Source: Agrococcus sp. SL85 | GTDB lineage: Bacteria > Actinomycetota > Actinomycetes > Actinomycetales > Microbacteriaceae | Length of the DNA stretch: 64,000 nt | Assembly: GCF_026625845.1 (NCBI RefSeq) | Contig: NZ_CP113066.1 | Coordinates: 868,001-932,000 of the forward strand | Direction of reading: 5' to 3' | In this document: one piece after another, positions 15,372-24,422 of the stretch | Numbering within the stretch: the first letter of the stretch is position 1 | How the letters are laid out: each line of letters begins with the position of its first letter | Notes under the pieces: model-generated | Told to the model about the DNA's origin: nothing | Seen by the model: the letters and a program-made list of their open reading frames with translations, nothing else | Databases searched by the model: none | Position numbers and translations under genes: made by a program

Positions 15372-17399
15372 ATGCTGTCGGCCGGTCGCCTCTCCGGGCG
15401 GCGCGCGACCGCGCTCGCCGCCGCCGCGGCCGCGACGGCGCTCGTCCTCGCACCGCTCGCGGCCGCCGGTTCGGCCGCCCCGGCCGCGGCGACCACGACG
15501 GGCGCGACGAGCCCCGAGCTCACGATCGCGGCCGTCGACCCGCTCGTCTCCGAGGGCGAGTCGCTCGAGGTCGAGATCGTGCTCGACAACCCGACCGACG
15601 CGATCGTGCCCGCCACGAGCGTCGAGGTGCTGCTCACGGCGGCGCCCATCCCGACCCGCTACGGCCTCACCCGGTGGTTCGCGGGCCAGAGCCTGCTCGC
15701 GAGCTCGGTCATCGCCACCGTCGAGGTGCCTGCGGCGCCCGCGCGGCTCCGCGCGACGGCCTCGGCCACGATCGACGCGGCGTCGCTCGGCCTCGACGGG
15801 CGCTCCTGGGGCGCCTACGGCCTGGCCGCGAACGGCGCCGACCTCGCCACCGCCACGAGCGTCGTCGTGCGCGACGAGCCCGGCGAGGCGAGCCCCACGC
15901 GCCTCTCGCTCGTCGCGCCGATCGACGCCGGCGCCTCGGACGGTCTGCTCGACGCCGCCGCGCTCGAGGCCGCCACGACCATCGGCGGCGAGGCCCGCGA
16001 ATCCCTCGACGCCGCGATCGCCGCGGGCCTGAGCTTCGGCATCGATCCCGTCTTCGCGGCGAGCGAGGCGGCGCTCGGTGGCGAGGCTCCCGAGGCCGCC
16101 ACGTCGTGGCTCGACCGCGCGGACCGCCCCGAGGCCTACGCGCTCGAGTACGCGAACGCCGATCCCATCGCCGAGGTGCGCGCGGGCGTGCACCCGGTGG
16201 AGCTGCTCGGCGTGCCCCGCGAGGACGCCCCCATGCTGCCGCCCGGCGTGGCCGACGTCGGCACAGCTGCGCCCGTGATCGATGCGACGAGCGCGGTGCT
16301 GCGGCAGGACGACCTCGCCTCGCTCGCCGGCATCGGCACCGTGGTGCTCACGACCGCGGGGCTCGACGAGATGCTCGTCGGCTCCACGCCGAGCGCGCAC
16401 GTCTCGATCGACGGGGTCGAGGCGCTCGCCGCCGACGCCGAGCTGCAGTCCCTCGTGCGCGAGGCCGTGCTCGACGACGACCTCGCCGCCGCCGACGCCC
16501 GGGCGCGCACCCTCGCGCTGCTCGCGACGATCACGCGCGAGCGCCCCTCCGACAGCCGCGCGCTCGCCGCCATGCTGCCTGCCTCCTCGCTCGGCGACAT
16601 CGGGCCGCTGCTCTCGGACCTCAGCGACGCAGGATTCGTCGACACCGTCGAGGTCGAGGAGGCGCTCCGCGGCGAGCCGCGCGAGGCGAGCCTCGCCGAG
16701 CTCGACGATCCCGCTCGCGACGCCGGCGCGGAGCTCGTCACCGCCGCCCTCGCGCAGGAGGCCGAGGTCTCGAGCGTCTCGAGCATCGTCGAGGACCCCT
16801 CGGCGCTGCTCGCGGACCTGCGCCTCCAGCTGCTCGGGGCGCTGCCCGACGCGGGGCGCGCCGTCACCGAGGCCGACCGGATCGCCATCGAGGGCCTCGG
16901 CGGCGCGATGGGCGAGGTGCGGCACGCGGTCCAGATCCTGGGCGGCAGCGACATCCAGGCCGTCGGCCAGAGCCTGCCCCTGCCCATCACCATCACGAAC
17001 GAGCTCGACGAGCCCGTCACGGTGCAGCTCTCGGTGCGGCCCTCCAACGCGCTCGTCACGGTGCCCGACCCCGAGGTCGACGTCACGATCCCGGCCTCCA
17101 GCCAGCAGCGCGTGCAGGTGCCGATCGAGATCGTCGGCACGGGCGGCGTGCTCATGATCGCGCAGCTCTCGACGCCCGACGGCGTCTCCCTCGGGCAGCT
17201 GCAGACGATCCGCGTGCAGGCGCGGCCCACGATCGAGGCGGTCGTGGGGTGGACGCTCGGTACAGCGATCGCGCTGCTGCTCGGCTTCGGCATCTGGCGC
17301 TCGGTGCGCAAGCGCCGCCGCGGCGAGGCCCGCGGCGACCTCGACGACCGCCCGCTCCGCGGGCGCCCCCAGACGACCGGCACGGAGGAGACCGCGTGA
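15372..17399 (+). CDS. DUF6049-family secreted, membrane-anchored protein
   Basis: A 675-residue envelope protein that I recognise by position and layout as the actinobacterial DUF6049 family always found before murJ. It has a signal peptide (about 1-40, Ala-rich hydrophobic core), a large extracytoplasmic region beginning with an Ig-like fold (LTIAAVDPLVSEGESLEVEIV), a late beta-rich domain (about 530-620) and a C-terminal TM helix (VVGWTLGTAIALLLGFGIW) with a basic cytoplasmic tail. It overlaps murJ by GTGA, so the two are co-translated; a role in lipid II export or wall assembly is plausible but unproven. Confidence 0.85.
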   Translation: MLSAGRLSGRRATALAAAAAATALVLAPLAAAGSAAPAAATTTGATSPELTIAAVDPLVSEGESLEVEIVLDNPTDAIVPATSVEVLLTAAPIPTRYGLTRWFAGQSLLASSVIATVEVPAAPARLRATASATIDAASLGLDGRSWGAYGLAANGADLATATSVVVRDEPGEASPTRLSLVAPIDAGASDGLLDAAALEAATTIGGEARESLDAAIAAGLSFGIDPVFAASEAALGGEAPEAATSWLDRADRPEAYALEYANADPIAEVRAGVHPVELLGVPREDAPMLPPGVADVGTAAPVIDATSAVLRQDDLASLAGIGTVVLTTAGLDEMLVGSTPSAHVSIDGVEALAADAELQSLVREAVLDDDLAAADARARTLALLATITRERPSDSRALAAMLPASSLGDIGPLLSDLSDAGFVDTVEVEEALRGEPREASLAELDDPARDAGAELVTAALAQEAEVSSVSSIVEDPSALLADLRLQLLGALPDAGRAVTEADRIAIEGLGGAMGEVRHAVQILGGSDIQAVGQSLPLPITITNELDEPVTVQLSVRPSNALVTVPDPEVDVTIPASSQQRVQVPIEIVGTGGVLMIAQLSTPDGVSLGQLQTIRVQARPTIEAVVGWTLGTAIALLLGFGIWRSVRKRRRGEARGDLDDRPLRGRPQTTGTEETA

Positions 17400-19036
17400 G
17401 CACAGGCAGGGCGAGCGCGATCATCGCCTCGGGGACGATGGTCTCGCGCATCCTCGGCTTCGTGAAGGCGGGCATGCTCGCCGCCGCGATCGGCCAGTCG
17501 TTCTCGCAGTCCGCCGCGGCGTTCGGCCTCGCGAACCAGCTGCCCAACAACGTCTACGCCCTCGTGGCGGGCGGCGTCATGAGCGCCGTGCTCGTGCCGC
17601 AGATCGTGCGGGCGTCGAAGGCGAAGGACGGCGGCGAGTCGTACGTCTCGAAGATCCTCACGCTCGGCGGCACGGTGTTCCTGCTTCTCACGATCGTCGC
17701 GACGATCGCGGCGCCGTTCCTCGTGCAGATCTACGCCGTCAGCGCGGGCGAGTCCGGACGCGGCTTCAGCGACGGACAGATGGCCCTCGCGATCGCGCTC
17801 GCGTACTGGTGCATGCCGCAGATCCTCTTCTACGCGATTTACACGCTGCTCGGCGAGATCTACAACGCGCGCAGCCAGTTCGGCCCGTACACCTGGGCAC
17901 CCGTGGCCAACAACGTCATCGGCATCGCGGGGCTCGCGGTCTTCATGCTGCTGTTCGGCGAGGCCAACACGAACCGCTCGCTCGCGGTGTGGGACGCCGA
18001 CCGCGTCATGTGGCTCGGCATCATCACCACCGGTGCCGTGGCGGTGCAGGCGCTCGTGCTCGTGCTCTTCTTCCGCCGCACCGGCATGCGCTTCCGCCTC
18101 GACTTCGGCTGGCGCGGCGTGGGCCTGCGCGCCACGGGGCGCAGCGCCATGTGGCTCTTCGGCATCGTCATCATCGGCCAGATCAAGGGCCTCGTGCAGT
18201 CGCGCGTCGCCTCGATGGGCGACGAGGCGAACATCCTCACGATGCAGAACGCGTGGTACGTGTTCTCGCTGCCGCACTCGATCATCGCCGTCTCGATCGC
18301 GATCGCGTACTTCACGCAGATGTCGCACCACGCGAACGACGGCGAGGTGGGCAAGATCCGCACCGACCTCTCCGGCGCGCTCCGCGGCGTCGGGATGCTC
18401 ACGACGATCGCCGCGGTGATGATCGCGGTCGTCGCGCCGCCGCTCGCGCGCTTCTTCGAGCAGGGCTTCGAGGGCTCGATCGCGATGTCGTGGGTCATCT
18501 GGGCGTTCCTGCTGTGCGCGGTCGCCTACTCGGCCGAGTACGTGATCCAGCGCGTCTTCTTCGCGCTCGGCGACACCCGCACCGCCTTCCTGTACGCGTG
18601 CGTGAGCATGTTCATCACCTTCGCCCTGCTGTGGTGGGCGTCGACGCTGCCGGCCGTGTGGATCATCGCGGGCACCGCGCTCGCGGTGTCGATCGCCAAC
18701 CTCGTCTCGGCCTCGGTCTGGCTCGTGCTCGTGCGCCGGAAGATCGGCCCCTTCGGCTTCCGGCTCGTCGCGTGGCGGCACGTGCAGTACCTCGCCTACG
18801 CGATCCCGGCCGGCGCGGCGGGCTTCGGCGTGGTCTCGGCGCTCGGCGGCTACGTCGACGGCGGCTTCGGCACGATCACCAAGCCGGCCGGCCTCCTCAC
18901 CTGCGCGATCGCGGGCGTCGCGATGGCGCTCGTCTACTTCGGGCTGCTCTACCTCACGCGCAACCCCGACTTCCGCACGACCGCCGACCTCGTCGTCTCG
19001 CGGCTGCGCCGCGGTCGGGGCTCCGCAGGGGCGTAG
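17396..19036 (+). CDS. murJ: Lipid II flippase MurJ (MviN)
   Basis: A 546-residue polytopic membrane protein of the MVF/MurJ family that flips undecaprenyl-linked peptidoglycan precursor across the membrane. The N-terminus (SAIIASGTMVSRILGFVKAGMLAAAIG) and the QLPNNVYALVAGGVMSAVLVP segment are diagnostic, with about 14 hydrophobic helices over the length. Unlike mycobacterial MviN it has no pseudokinase extension. The GTG start overlaps the TGA of the DUF6049 gene. No hairpin terminator follows. Confidence 0.96.
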   Translation: MSTGRASAIIASGTMVSRILGFVKAGMLAAAIGQSFSQSAAAFGLANQLPNNVYALVAGGVMSAVLVPQIVRASKAKDGGESYVSKILTLGGTVFLLLTIVATIAAPFLVQIYAVSAGESGRGFSDGQMALAIALAYWCMPQILFYAIYTLLGEIYNARSQFGPYTWAPVANNVIGIAGLAVFMLLFGEANTNRSLAVWDADRVMWLGIITTGAVAVQALVLVLFFRRTGMRFRLDFGWRGVGLRATGRSAMWLFGIVIIGQIKGLVQSRVASMGDEANILTMQNAWYVFSLPHSIIAVSIAIAYFTQMSHHANDGEVGKIRTDLSGALRGVGMLTTIAAVMIAVVAPPLARFFEQGFEGSIAMSWVIWAFLLCAVAYSAEYVIQRVFFALGDTRTAFLYACVSMFITFALLWWASTLPAVWIIAGTALAVSIANLVSASVWLVLVRRKIGPFGFRLVAWRHVQYLAYAIPAGAAGFGVVSALGGYVDGGFGTITKPAGLLTCAIAGVAMALVYFGLLYLTRNPDFRTTADLVVSRLRRGRGSAGA

Positions 19037-19156
19037 CCGCAGTCGCCCACCCGCCCACGGCTCGTCCAGGCCGCTCCGGGCGGGCTCCTGGGCCGCCGGG
19101 CTAGCGTGGGCCCTCCGCGCGGCGCCGCCGCGCCCGCGCGACGGCAGGAGGCTCGC

Positions 19157-19570
19157 ATGGTCCACCCGATCGCCCGGCTCGCCGGTCCGCTCCTCGTGGG
19201 GGCGCTCGCCGGCGCCGGCGCCATCATCGGTGCCTCGCTGCGCCGCGAGCGCGCGCGCCTCGAGCTCGCACCGCCTCCACGCCCCCTCGCCCTCGAGGGC
19301 TGGTGGTCGTCGGACGCGTCCTCGTCGCTCGCGCACGCGCACCCCGCGGTGCTCATCGTCGACGCCGCGAGCTCGCGGCTCGTCGACTCCTGGGATCGCC
19401 GCACGCGCGCCCGCGTCGCTCGCCCCGTCGTGCGCCGCACCCCCGAGTGGCCCTCCCACGGCCTCATCGTCGTCGACGCGGCGACGGGCGACCTCCTGGC
19501 CACGCCCGGCCCCCAGGGCGCCGCTGCGGCCGCAGCGGCGGGCGAGGGCGCGGGAATGCGCGAGACCTAG
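19157..19570 (+). CDS. Small membrane-anchored protein of unknown function
   Basis: 137 residues. A single N-terminal hydrophobic helix (IARLAGPLLVGALAGAGAIIGASL, with Arg residues after it) is followed by a polar domain with no family I recognise (ALEGWWSSDASSSLAHAHPAV, then WPSHGLIVVDAATGDLLATPG). AGGAGG lies 6 bp upstream of the ATG, and a TAGCGT -10-like hexamer lies at 19102-19107. It sits between murJ and trxB. Codon usage is ordinary for this genome, supporting a real gene. Confidence 0.65.
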   Translation: MVHPIARLAGPLLVGALAGAGAIIGASLRRERARLELAPPPRPLALEGWWSSDASSSLAHAHPAVLIVDAASSRLVDSWDRRTRARVARPVVRRTPEWPSHGLIVVDAATGDLLATPGPQGAAAAAAAGEGAGMRET

Positions 19571-19611
19571 GATCGGTTGTGCCCAGCAGAGACCACGAAC
19601 CAGGAGCATCC

Positions 19612-20568
19612 GTGCACGACGTCATCATCATCGGCTCCGGCCCCGCCGGCTTCACGGCCGCGATCTACGCCGGCCGCGCCAACCTCCGCCCCATCGTGCT
19701 CGCGTCGAGCGTCGCGATGGGCGGCGACCTCATGACGACGACCGAGGTCGACAACTTCCCCGGCTTCCCCGAGGGCATCCAGGGCCCCGAGCTCATGTTC
19801 GCCATGCAGCAGCAGGCGGAGCGCTTCGGTGCAGACGTGCGCATGGTCGACGTCACCGAGCTCGAGCTCGACGGCGAGATCAAGCGCGTGCACGTGGGCG
19901 ACGAGGTGCTCGAGGCCCGCGCGGTCATCTACGCGACGGGATCGGAATACCGCAAGCTCGGCGTCGAGGGCGAGCAGCGGCTCTCGGGCCACGGGGTCTC
20001 GTGGTGCGCCACGTGCGACGGCTTCTTCTTCAAGCAGAAGCAGCTCGTCGTGGTCGGCGGCGGCGACTCCGCGATGGAGGAGGCGACCTTCCTCACGAAG
20101 TTCGCCGAGAAGGTCACGATCGTGCACCGCTCGGAGACGTTCCGCGCCTCGGCGGCCATGCTCGACCGCGCGGAGCAGGACCCGAAGATCGAGTTCCTCA
20201 CGAACGCGACGATCGACGAGATCCGCGGCACCGAGGTGAACGGCGTCGAGCAGGTGACGAGCATCGTCGTCCGCGACACCGTCACGGCCTCCACGCACGA
20301 GATGCCGATCGACGGCGTCTTCGTCGCCATCGGCTCCGACCCCCGCACCCACCTGATCCACGGCAAGCTCGACCTGACGGCCGAGGGCACGATCGCGGTC
20401 GACGGCCGCTCGTCGCGCACCTCGGTCGAGGGCGTCTTCGCCGCCGGCGACGTCATCGACCCGATCTACCGGCAGGCGATCACCGCCGCGGGCTCCGGCA
20501 CCGTGGCAGCGATCGACGTCGAGCACTACCTGGCCGCGCACCCCGCGCCGGCCCTCGATGAGGCCTGA
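19612..20568 (+). CDS. trxB: Thioredoxin reductase
   Basis: NADPH- and FAD-dependent reductase of thioredoxin, 318 residues. The FAD-binding IIIGSGPAGFTAAIYAGRA motif is at 5-23, the redox-active WCATCDG at 131-137 (Cys132/Cys135), the NADPH-binding VVGGGDSAMEEA follows, and the C-terminal FAADVID-like element is VFAAGDVIDPIYRQ. The GTG at 19612 has AGGAG 6 bp upstream. A GTG at 19579 in the same frame has TAGGAT five bases before it and could be a leaderless start adding 11 residues. It ends inside the leader of trxA. Confidence 0.97.
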   Translation: MHDVIIIGSGPAGFTAAIYAGRANLRPIVLASSVAMGGDLMTTTEVDNFPGFPEGIQGPELMFAMQQQAERFGADVRMVDVTELELDGEIKRVHVGDEVLEARAVIYATGSEYRKLGVEGEQRLSGHGVSWCATCDGFFFKQKQLVVVGGGDSAMEEATFLTKFAEKVTIVHRSETFRASAAMLDRAEQDPKIEFLTNATIDEIRGTEVNGVEQVTSIVVRDTVTASTHEMPIDGVFVAIGSDPRTHLIHGKLDLTAEGTIAVDGRSSRTSVEGVFAAGDVIDPIYRQAITAAGSGTVAAIDVEHYLAAHPAPALDEA

Positions 20569-20578
20569 GGAGGCAGCA

Positions 20579-20890
20579 GTGAAGGAAGTCACCACCGCAT
20601 CGTTCGAGCAGGACGTCCTGAACGCCGACAAGCCCGTGCTCGTCGACTTCTGGGCGGAGTGGTGCGGCCCGTGCCGCGCCGTGAGCCCGATCCTCGAGCA
20701 GATCGACGGCGAGACCGAGAAGCTCGACGTCGTCAAGGTGAACGTCGACAAGGAGCCCGACCTCGCGATGCGCTACGGCATCACGTCGATCCCCGCCATG
20801 AAGCTCTTCCAGGGGGGCGAGGTCGTGCACGAGCTCATCGGCGCGCGGCCGAAGCCCGCGATCGAGCAGGAGCTCGCCCAGTACCTCTGA
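20579..20890 (+). CDS. trxA: Thioredoxin
   Basis: A 103-residue thioredoxin with active site WCGPC (Cys29/Cys32), the buried Asp in VLVDFWAEW, and the cis-Pro of TSIPAMKLF. It reduces protein disulfides with electrons from TrxB, encoded just upstream. The GTG at 20579 is chosen because GGAGG lies 6 bp before it; a longer start would overlap trxB. A hairpin terminator follows the stop by about 20 bp. Confidence 0.97.
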   Translation: MKEVTTASFEQDVLNADKPVLVDFWAEWCGPCRAVSPILEQIDGETEKLDVVKVNVDKEPDLAMRYGITSIPAMKLFQGGEVVHELIGARPKPAIEQELAQYL

Positions 20891-20907
20891 TCGGCGCAGC
20901 AGACCAG

Positions 20908-20940
20908 GAAGGCCCCCGGGGAGCTCCCCGGGGCCCTTCT
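20908..20940. terminator. Terminator between trxA and parB
   Basis: Palindromic core CCCCGGGGAGCTCCCCGGGG, flanked by GAAGGC and CCCTTC. It lies between convergent trxA and parB and may serve both. Confidence 0.75.
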
Positions 20941-20997
20941 GCGTGGTCGGGCGCCGTCGCCGCGGCATCAAGCCCTGCCGGCGGCCCCGCGGGCTGC

Positions 20998-22161
20998 TCA
21001 GCGCTCGGCGGGAGCGCCGCCGAAGCCCTCGTCGCCGAGCTCCGAGAGGATGCGGTTCAGGTCGGCGACCGTCGCGAAGTCGATCGTCAGCTGCCCCTTG
21101 GAGCGGCCGAGCGCGATGCGCACTCGGGTGTCGAGGCGATCCTCGAGCCGGCCCGCGATCTCGTCGAGGCCGTGCTGCACGGCGCCCTTCGTGGGCGCGC
21201 GGCGCGGCGATCGGGTCTGGAGGAGCCCCGCCGCGGTCTCCGCCGCTCGTACTGAGAGATCCTCATTGACAATCTTCGCCGCGAGCTGCTCCATGGCCTC
21301 GCGCGTCGAGAGCGAGAGGATCGCGCGGGCGTGGCCGGCCGAGAGCACGCCCGAGGCGACCCGGTGCTGGATCGGCTCCGGCAGCTTCAGGAGCCGGATG
21401 GTGTTCGAGATCTGCGGGCGGCTGCGGCCGATGCGGCGCGAGAGCTCCTCCTGCGTGATCGCGAAGTCCTCCATGAGCTGCTGGTACGCCGAGGCCTCCT
21501 CGAGGGGGTTGAGCTGCGCGCGGTGGAGGTTCTCGAGCAGCGCGTCGCGCAGCATCGCGTCGTCGGGGGTGTCCTTGATGACGGCGGGCACGGCCTCGAG
21601 GCCGGCGCGCTGGCTCGCGCGCCAGCGCCGCTCCCCCATGATGAGCTCGTAGCGCTCGCCCTCGCCCGAGCCGTCGTGCAGCGGTCGCACGACGATCGGC
21701 TGGAGCACGCCGAACTCACGGATCGAGTGCTCGAGCTCGGCGAGGTCGTCCTCGTCGAAGACCGTGCGCGGCTGGCTCGCGTTCGGCCGGATGTCCGTCG
21801 GCACGATCGAGGCGAAGGTCGCGCCGGGGATCGCGAGCAGCTCCTGCGCGTCCGCTGCGGGCGCGGTCGACGACGCCTCCTTGGACTGCTCGTCGTCGGC
21901 CGAGAAGAAGACGTCGACGGCAGCCGCGCTCGAGCGCCGACGGGTCGAGGTCGGTGCGTCCGGCATGGTCGCTCTCCGCGAGCGGCTGGAGGTGCGCGAG
22001 GGGGCAGCGCTCGTGCGAGCGGGCGCGCTCCTGGGAGCCCTCGGCGCCTTGGCATCTGCGACGGGCGCCGCCTCCTGCTGCTCCGCGGGCGCCGCCACAG
22101 GGGCGGGGCCGGTGGGGATGAGGGCGCCGATGCCGCGCCCGAGCCCTGCTCTCTTGCTCAT
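20998..22161 (-). CDS. parB: Chromosome-partitioning protein ParB
   Basis: A 387-residue CTPase clamp that loads on parS and spreads. The N-terminus MSKRAGLGRGIGALIPTG is the ParA-contacting peptide typical of chromosomal ParB. A long Ala/Ser/Arg-rich linker (about 25-85) precedes the ParB/Srx domain (DIRPNASQPRTVFDEDDLAELE, then ELIMGERRWRASQRAG). The HTH lies in ITQEELSRRIGRSRPQISN, and the dimerisation domain is at the C-terminus (TIDFATVADLNRILSEL). It overlaps parA by ATGA. Six parS sites lie just upstream of the operon. Confidence 0.97.
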   Translation of the reverse strand: MSKRAGLGRGIGALIPTGPAPVAAPAEQQEAAPVADAKAPRAPRSAPARTSAAPSRTSSRSRRATMPDAPTSTRRRSSAAAVDVFFSADDEQSKEASSTAPAADAQELLAIPGATFASIVPTDIRPNASQPRTVFDEDDLAELEHSIREFGVLQPIVVRPLHDGSGEGERYELIMGERRWRASQRAGLEAVPAVIKDTPDDAMLRDALLENLHRAQLNPLEEASAYQQLMEDFAITQEELSRRIGRSRPQISNTIRLLKLPEPIQHRVASGVLSAGHARAILSLSTREAMEQLAAKIVNEDLSVRAAETAAGLLQTRSPRRAPTKGAVQHGLDEIAGRLEDRLDTRVRIALGRSKGQLTIDFATVADLNRILSELGDEGFGGAPAER

Positions 22162-23042
22162 GCCGCTCCTCTGCGTGCGATCTCCGCCGCGGCCTCTCGG
22201 TACGAGAGCGCGCCCGGGGAGTTGGGGTCGTAGGCGATCACCGTCTGGCCGTAGCCGGGCGCCTCGGAGACGCGGACGGAGCGCGGGATGATCGCCTCGA
22301 GCGTCTGCGTGGGGAAGTGCGCCTTGACCTCGTCGACCACCTGCCGCGACAGCAGCGTCCGGCCGTCGAACATCGTGAGCAGCACGGTCGAGAGGTCGAG
22401 CGTGGGGTTCAGGTGCGCCTTGATGCGCTCGATGGTGTCGAGCAGCTGGGTGACGCCCTCCAGCGCGTAGTACTCGCACTGGATCGGCAGGAGCACCTCG
22501 GTCGCAGCCGTGAAGGCGTTGATCGTGAGCAGCCCGAGCGAGGGCGGGCAGTCGATGAAGACGTAGTGCGGCGGGCGGGCGGCGTCGCTCAAGTACGCGT
22601 CGAGCGCCTCGCGCAGCCGGTGCTCACGACGCTCCATGCCCGCGAGCTCCAGATCGGCGCCCGCGAGGTGGATGGTCGAGGGCACCACCTGCAGCAGCTC
22701 GCTCTGGGGGCTCGTCACGACCGCCGCAGCGAGCGGCTCGCCGTCGATGAGCACGTCGTAGGTGCTCATGACGTCGGCGTGGTGGTCGATGCCGAGCGCG
22801 GTCGACGCGTTGCCCTGTGGGTCGAGGTCGAGCACCAGCACGCGGGCACCGCCCTGCGCGAGCGCGGCGGCCAGGTTCACGGCGGTGGTCGTCTTGCCGA
22901 CGCCACCCTTCTGGTTCACGACCGTCATGATCCGTGTGCGGGCGGGAAGCGGCACCTGCTGCGCGGAGAGTGCCTGGCGACGGCGAGCCATCGCGGCGAG
23001 CTCCCTCGCGATCGGCGTCGTGTCGAACTTTCCGGTGGTCAC
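22158..23042 (-). CDS. parA: Chromosome-partitioning ATPase ParA
   Basis: A 294-residue Walker-type ATPase that drives origin segregation with ParB. The deviant Walker A is KGGVGKTT (45-52), and YVFIDCPPSLGLLT supplies the Walker B region. Glu/Tyr residues in IQCEYYALEGVTQLL and the C-terminal GYGQTVIAYDPNSPGALSY are typical of chromosomal ParA. The GTG at 23042 is chosen because AGGAAGG lies 6 bp upstream. An ATG at 23081 is in frame but lies inside the first parS site, so it is unlikely. Confidence 0.96.
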   Translation of the reverse strand: MTTGKFDTTPIARELAAMARRRQALSAQQVPLPARTRIMTVVNQKGGVGKTTTAVNLAAALAQGGARVLVLDLDPQGNASTALGIDHHADVMSTYDVLIDGEPLAAAVVTSPQSELLQVVPSTIHLAGADLELAGMERREHRLREALDAYLSDAARPPHYVFIDCPPSLGLLTINAFTAATEVLLPIQCEYYALEGVTQLLDTIERIKAHLNPTLDLSTVLLTMFDGRTLLSRQVVDEVKAHFPTQTLEAIIPRSVRVSEAPGYGQTVIAYDPNSPGALSYREAAAEIARRGAA

Positions 23043-23060
23043 ACGGGCCTTCCTGATTGA

Positions 23061-23076
23061 TGTTTCACGTGGAACA
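23061..23076. other. parS: parS site 1
   Basis: TGTTTCACGTGGAACA, a perfect ParB-binding centromere site, between the proposed parA promoter and the parA start. ParB bound here could also repress parAB. Confidence 0.93.
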
Positions 23077-23115
23077 TCCACGGGGGTGGCGCGACGATGC
23101 GCGGACGACCGGGAT

Positions 23116-23134
23116 GCAAGAACCCTAGTCTTGC
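23116..23134 (-). promoter_or_regulatory. Candidate parAB promoter within an inverted repeat
   Basis: On the minus strand GCAAGA and TCTTGC flank a TAGGGT -10-like hexamer (23122-23127), about 75 bp upstream of the parA GTG. No -35 with proper spacing is evident. Confidence 0.35.
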
Positions 23135-23195
23135 GCCTCGCGCGCGTGTGGCAAAGTCCACAACCCCGTGTCGCGCACTCTCAGAGACGCGTCGA

Positions 23196-23380
23196 GTTCT
23201 CCACAGCAACCCACAGCCTGTGGAGAACATGGTGGCTGTGGACGACGCGCACACCATTCGCAAGCACGCGCCTCCCCGGCTCAGTATTCCGCGGAATCAC
23301 GCGGTTTTTCCCGTGCGCACCGCCGCGGACGCCGACAGCGCTCTCGTCGTGCCGTGGCACGTTTTCCACAGTTCTCCACA
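23196..23380. other. DnaA-box-like motifs between parS1 and parS2
   Basis: GTTCTCCACAG (23196-23206) and its complement CTGTGGAGAAC (23218-23228) form an 11-bp inverted repeat. TTTTCCACA (23362) and TTCTCCACA (23372) follow. Each differs by one base from the DnaA box TT(A/G)TCCACA. Confidence 0.45.
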
Positions 23381-23426
23381 GGCGACGGCTCGAGGGCCAG
23401 CGTCGAGGCGAGCGCCCGACTGGACA

Positions 23427-23442
23427 TGTTCCACGTGAAACA
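23427..23442. other. parS: parS site 2
   Basis: TGTTCCACGTGAAACA, exact chromosomal parS consensus, in the gene-free region between parA and rsmG. Confidence 0.93.
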
Positions 23443-23734
23443 TCGGCCGAATGGGGCTCGATGACCCATGTAGTTGGGCGCGTCATGCACCCGTATCGAT
23501 CGCATCGATCCACAGAGACGCGCTGAGCGCGCTCACGCTCACGAGAGACCCGGAGGCACCCCGCCTTTCTGGAGCAGCTCAGCAACCGCGTGCCCGGCCC
23601 GAGCGCTCAGACAGGCGCGCCACCGCGTCGGCCTCCCTGCAACGCTGTTCGCTCGAGCGACGGCGACACCGTGTCCTCAGTGTGGACACACCGATCCGTG
23701 CACGCCGCATCCTCGGTCGCCGAGCATCTCAGGA

Positions 23735-23750
23735 TGTTTCACGTGGAACG
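23735..23750. other. parS: parS site 3
   Basis: TGTTTCACGTGGAACG, one mismatch at the last base relative to the consensus. Confidence 0.88.
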
Positions 23751-23997
23751 TCGACGTTCCGCGCCGCACGTGCGTGCAGCGCACGCGGCGCAGCACGCCA
23801 CACCGACCGGCATCAGCGCTACGAGCGGTCAGTTGCCCAGCGACGGGATTCGACCCGACTTCCTGATCGCAACACGCACAGCAGGCGCGGCACCGTCCAA
23901 CGCGCCGATCAGCACGGAGAATCCGCTCGCCGTCGCGCGCTGTCCCACTGCAGCGAAGCGCGGGTGCGCGCCCAACGAGTGAGTGCAGTCGCACCAA

Positions 23998-24013
23998 TGT
24001 TCCACGTGGAACA
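23998..24013. other. parS: parS site 4
   Basis: TGTTCCACGTGGAACA, a perfect 16-bp palindromic parS. Confidence 0.93.
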
Positions 24014-24234
24014 TCGCATCGACGAGTGTGCTGCAATGCGCGGCGTGCTGACACGGATGCCTCGTCCGCCGGACGACGCGGGAGCCAGCGCGGCCACGCG
24101 AGAAGGCGCCGGAAGCCGGGCTTCGAATCATGCGACCCTCGGTCAGCGTGTTACCAGCTGCGCGTCCTCGGCCCGAGGACCCCTGGGCTCCAGCCTCACG
24201 TCGAGGATGCAGCTCCCGCTGCACCCCGAACCGT

Positions 24235-24250
24235 TGTTCCACGTGAAACG
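24235..24250. other. parS: parS site 5
   Basis: TGTTCCACGTGAAACG, one mismatch at the last base. Confidence 0.88.
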
Positions 24251-24422
24251 TCTCGAGCTCGCGGTGCGCGCGGCGCACGGAGGCGTGCTGCGGAAGCGCT
24301 GGCGCGCGGCGTCCGACGACGAGTCGTTCCGGCGACCGTCGGCGAGCGACGGCGCGCGCGGCGCGTCGTCCGACTGCGACCCGGACGCCAGCATCGACGT
24401 CTCCGGGTGACTGACGATGCAC

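Noticed and set aside
23043-23081. ATG at 23081 as the start of parA
   Set aside because: The codon lies next to and inside parS1, would encode parS as protein, and the GTG at 23042 has a proper AGGAAGG site.
23840-24150. tRNA-like fragments (TTCGAA-type T-loops near 23850 and 24120, minus strand)
   Set aside because: No complete cloverleaf can be drawn: acceptor stems and anticodon arms do not pair. Treated as chance or, at most, decayed remnants.
23451-24410. A 319-codon open frame across the parS region
   Set aside because: It reads through parS sites, has no domain pattern, and its Arg/Ser/Ala-rich composition matches non-coding GC-rich DNA. Overlapping frames on the other strand are equally long.
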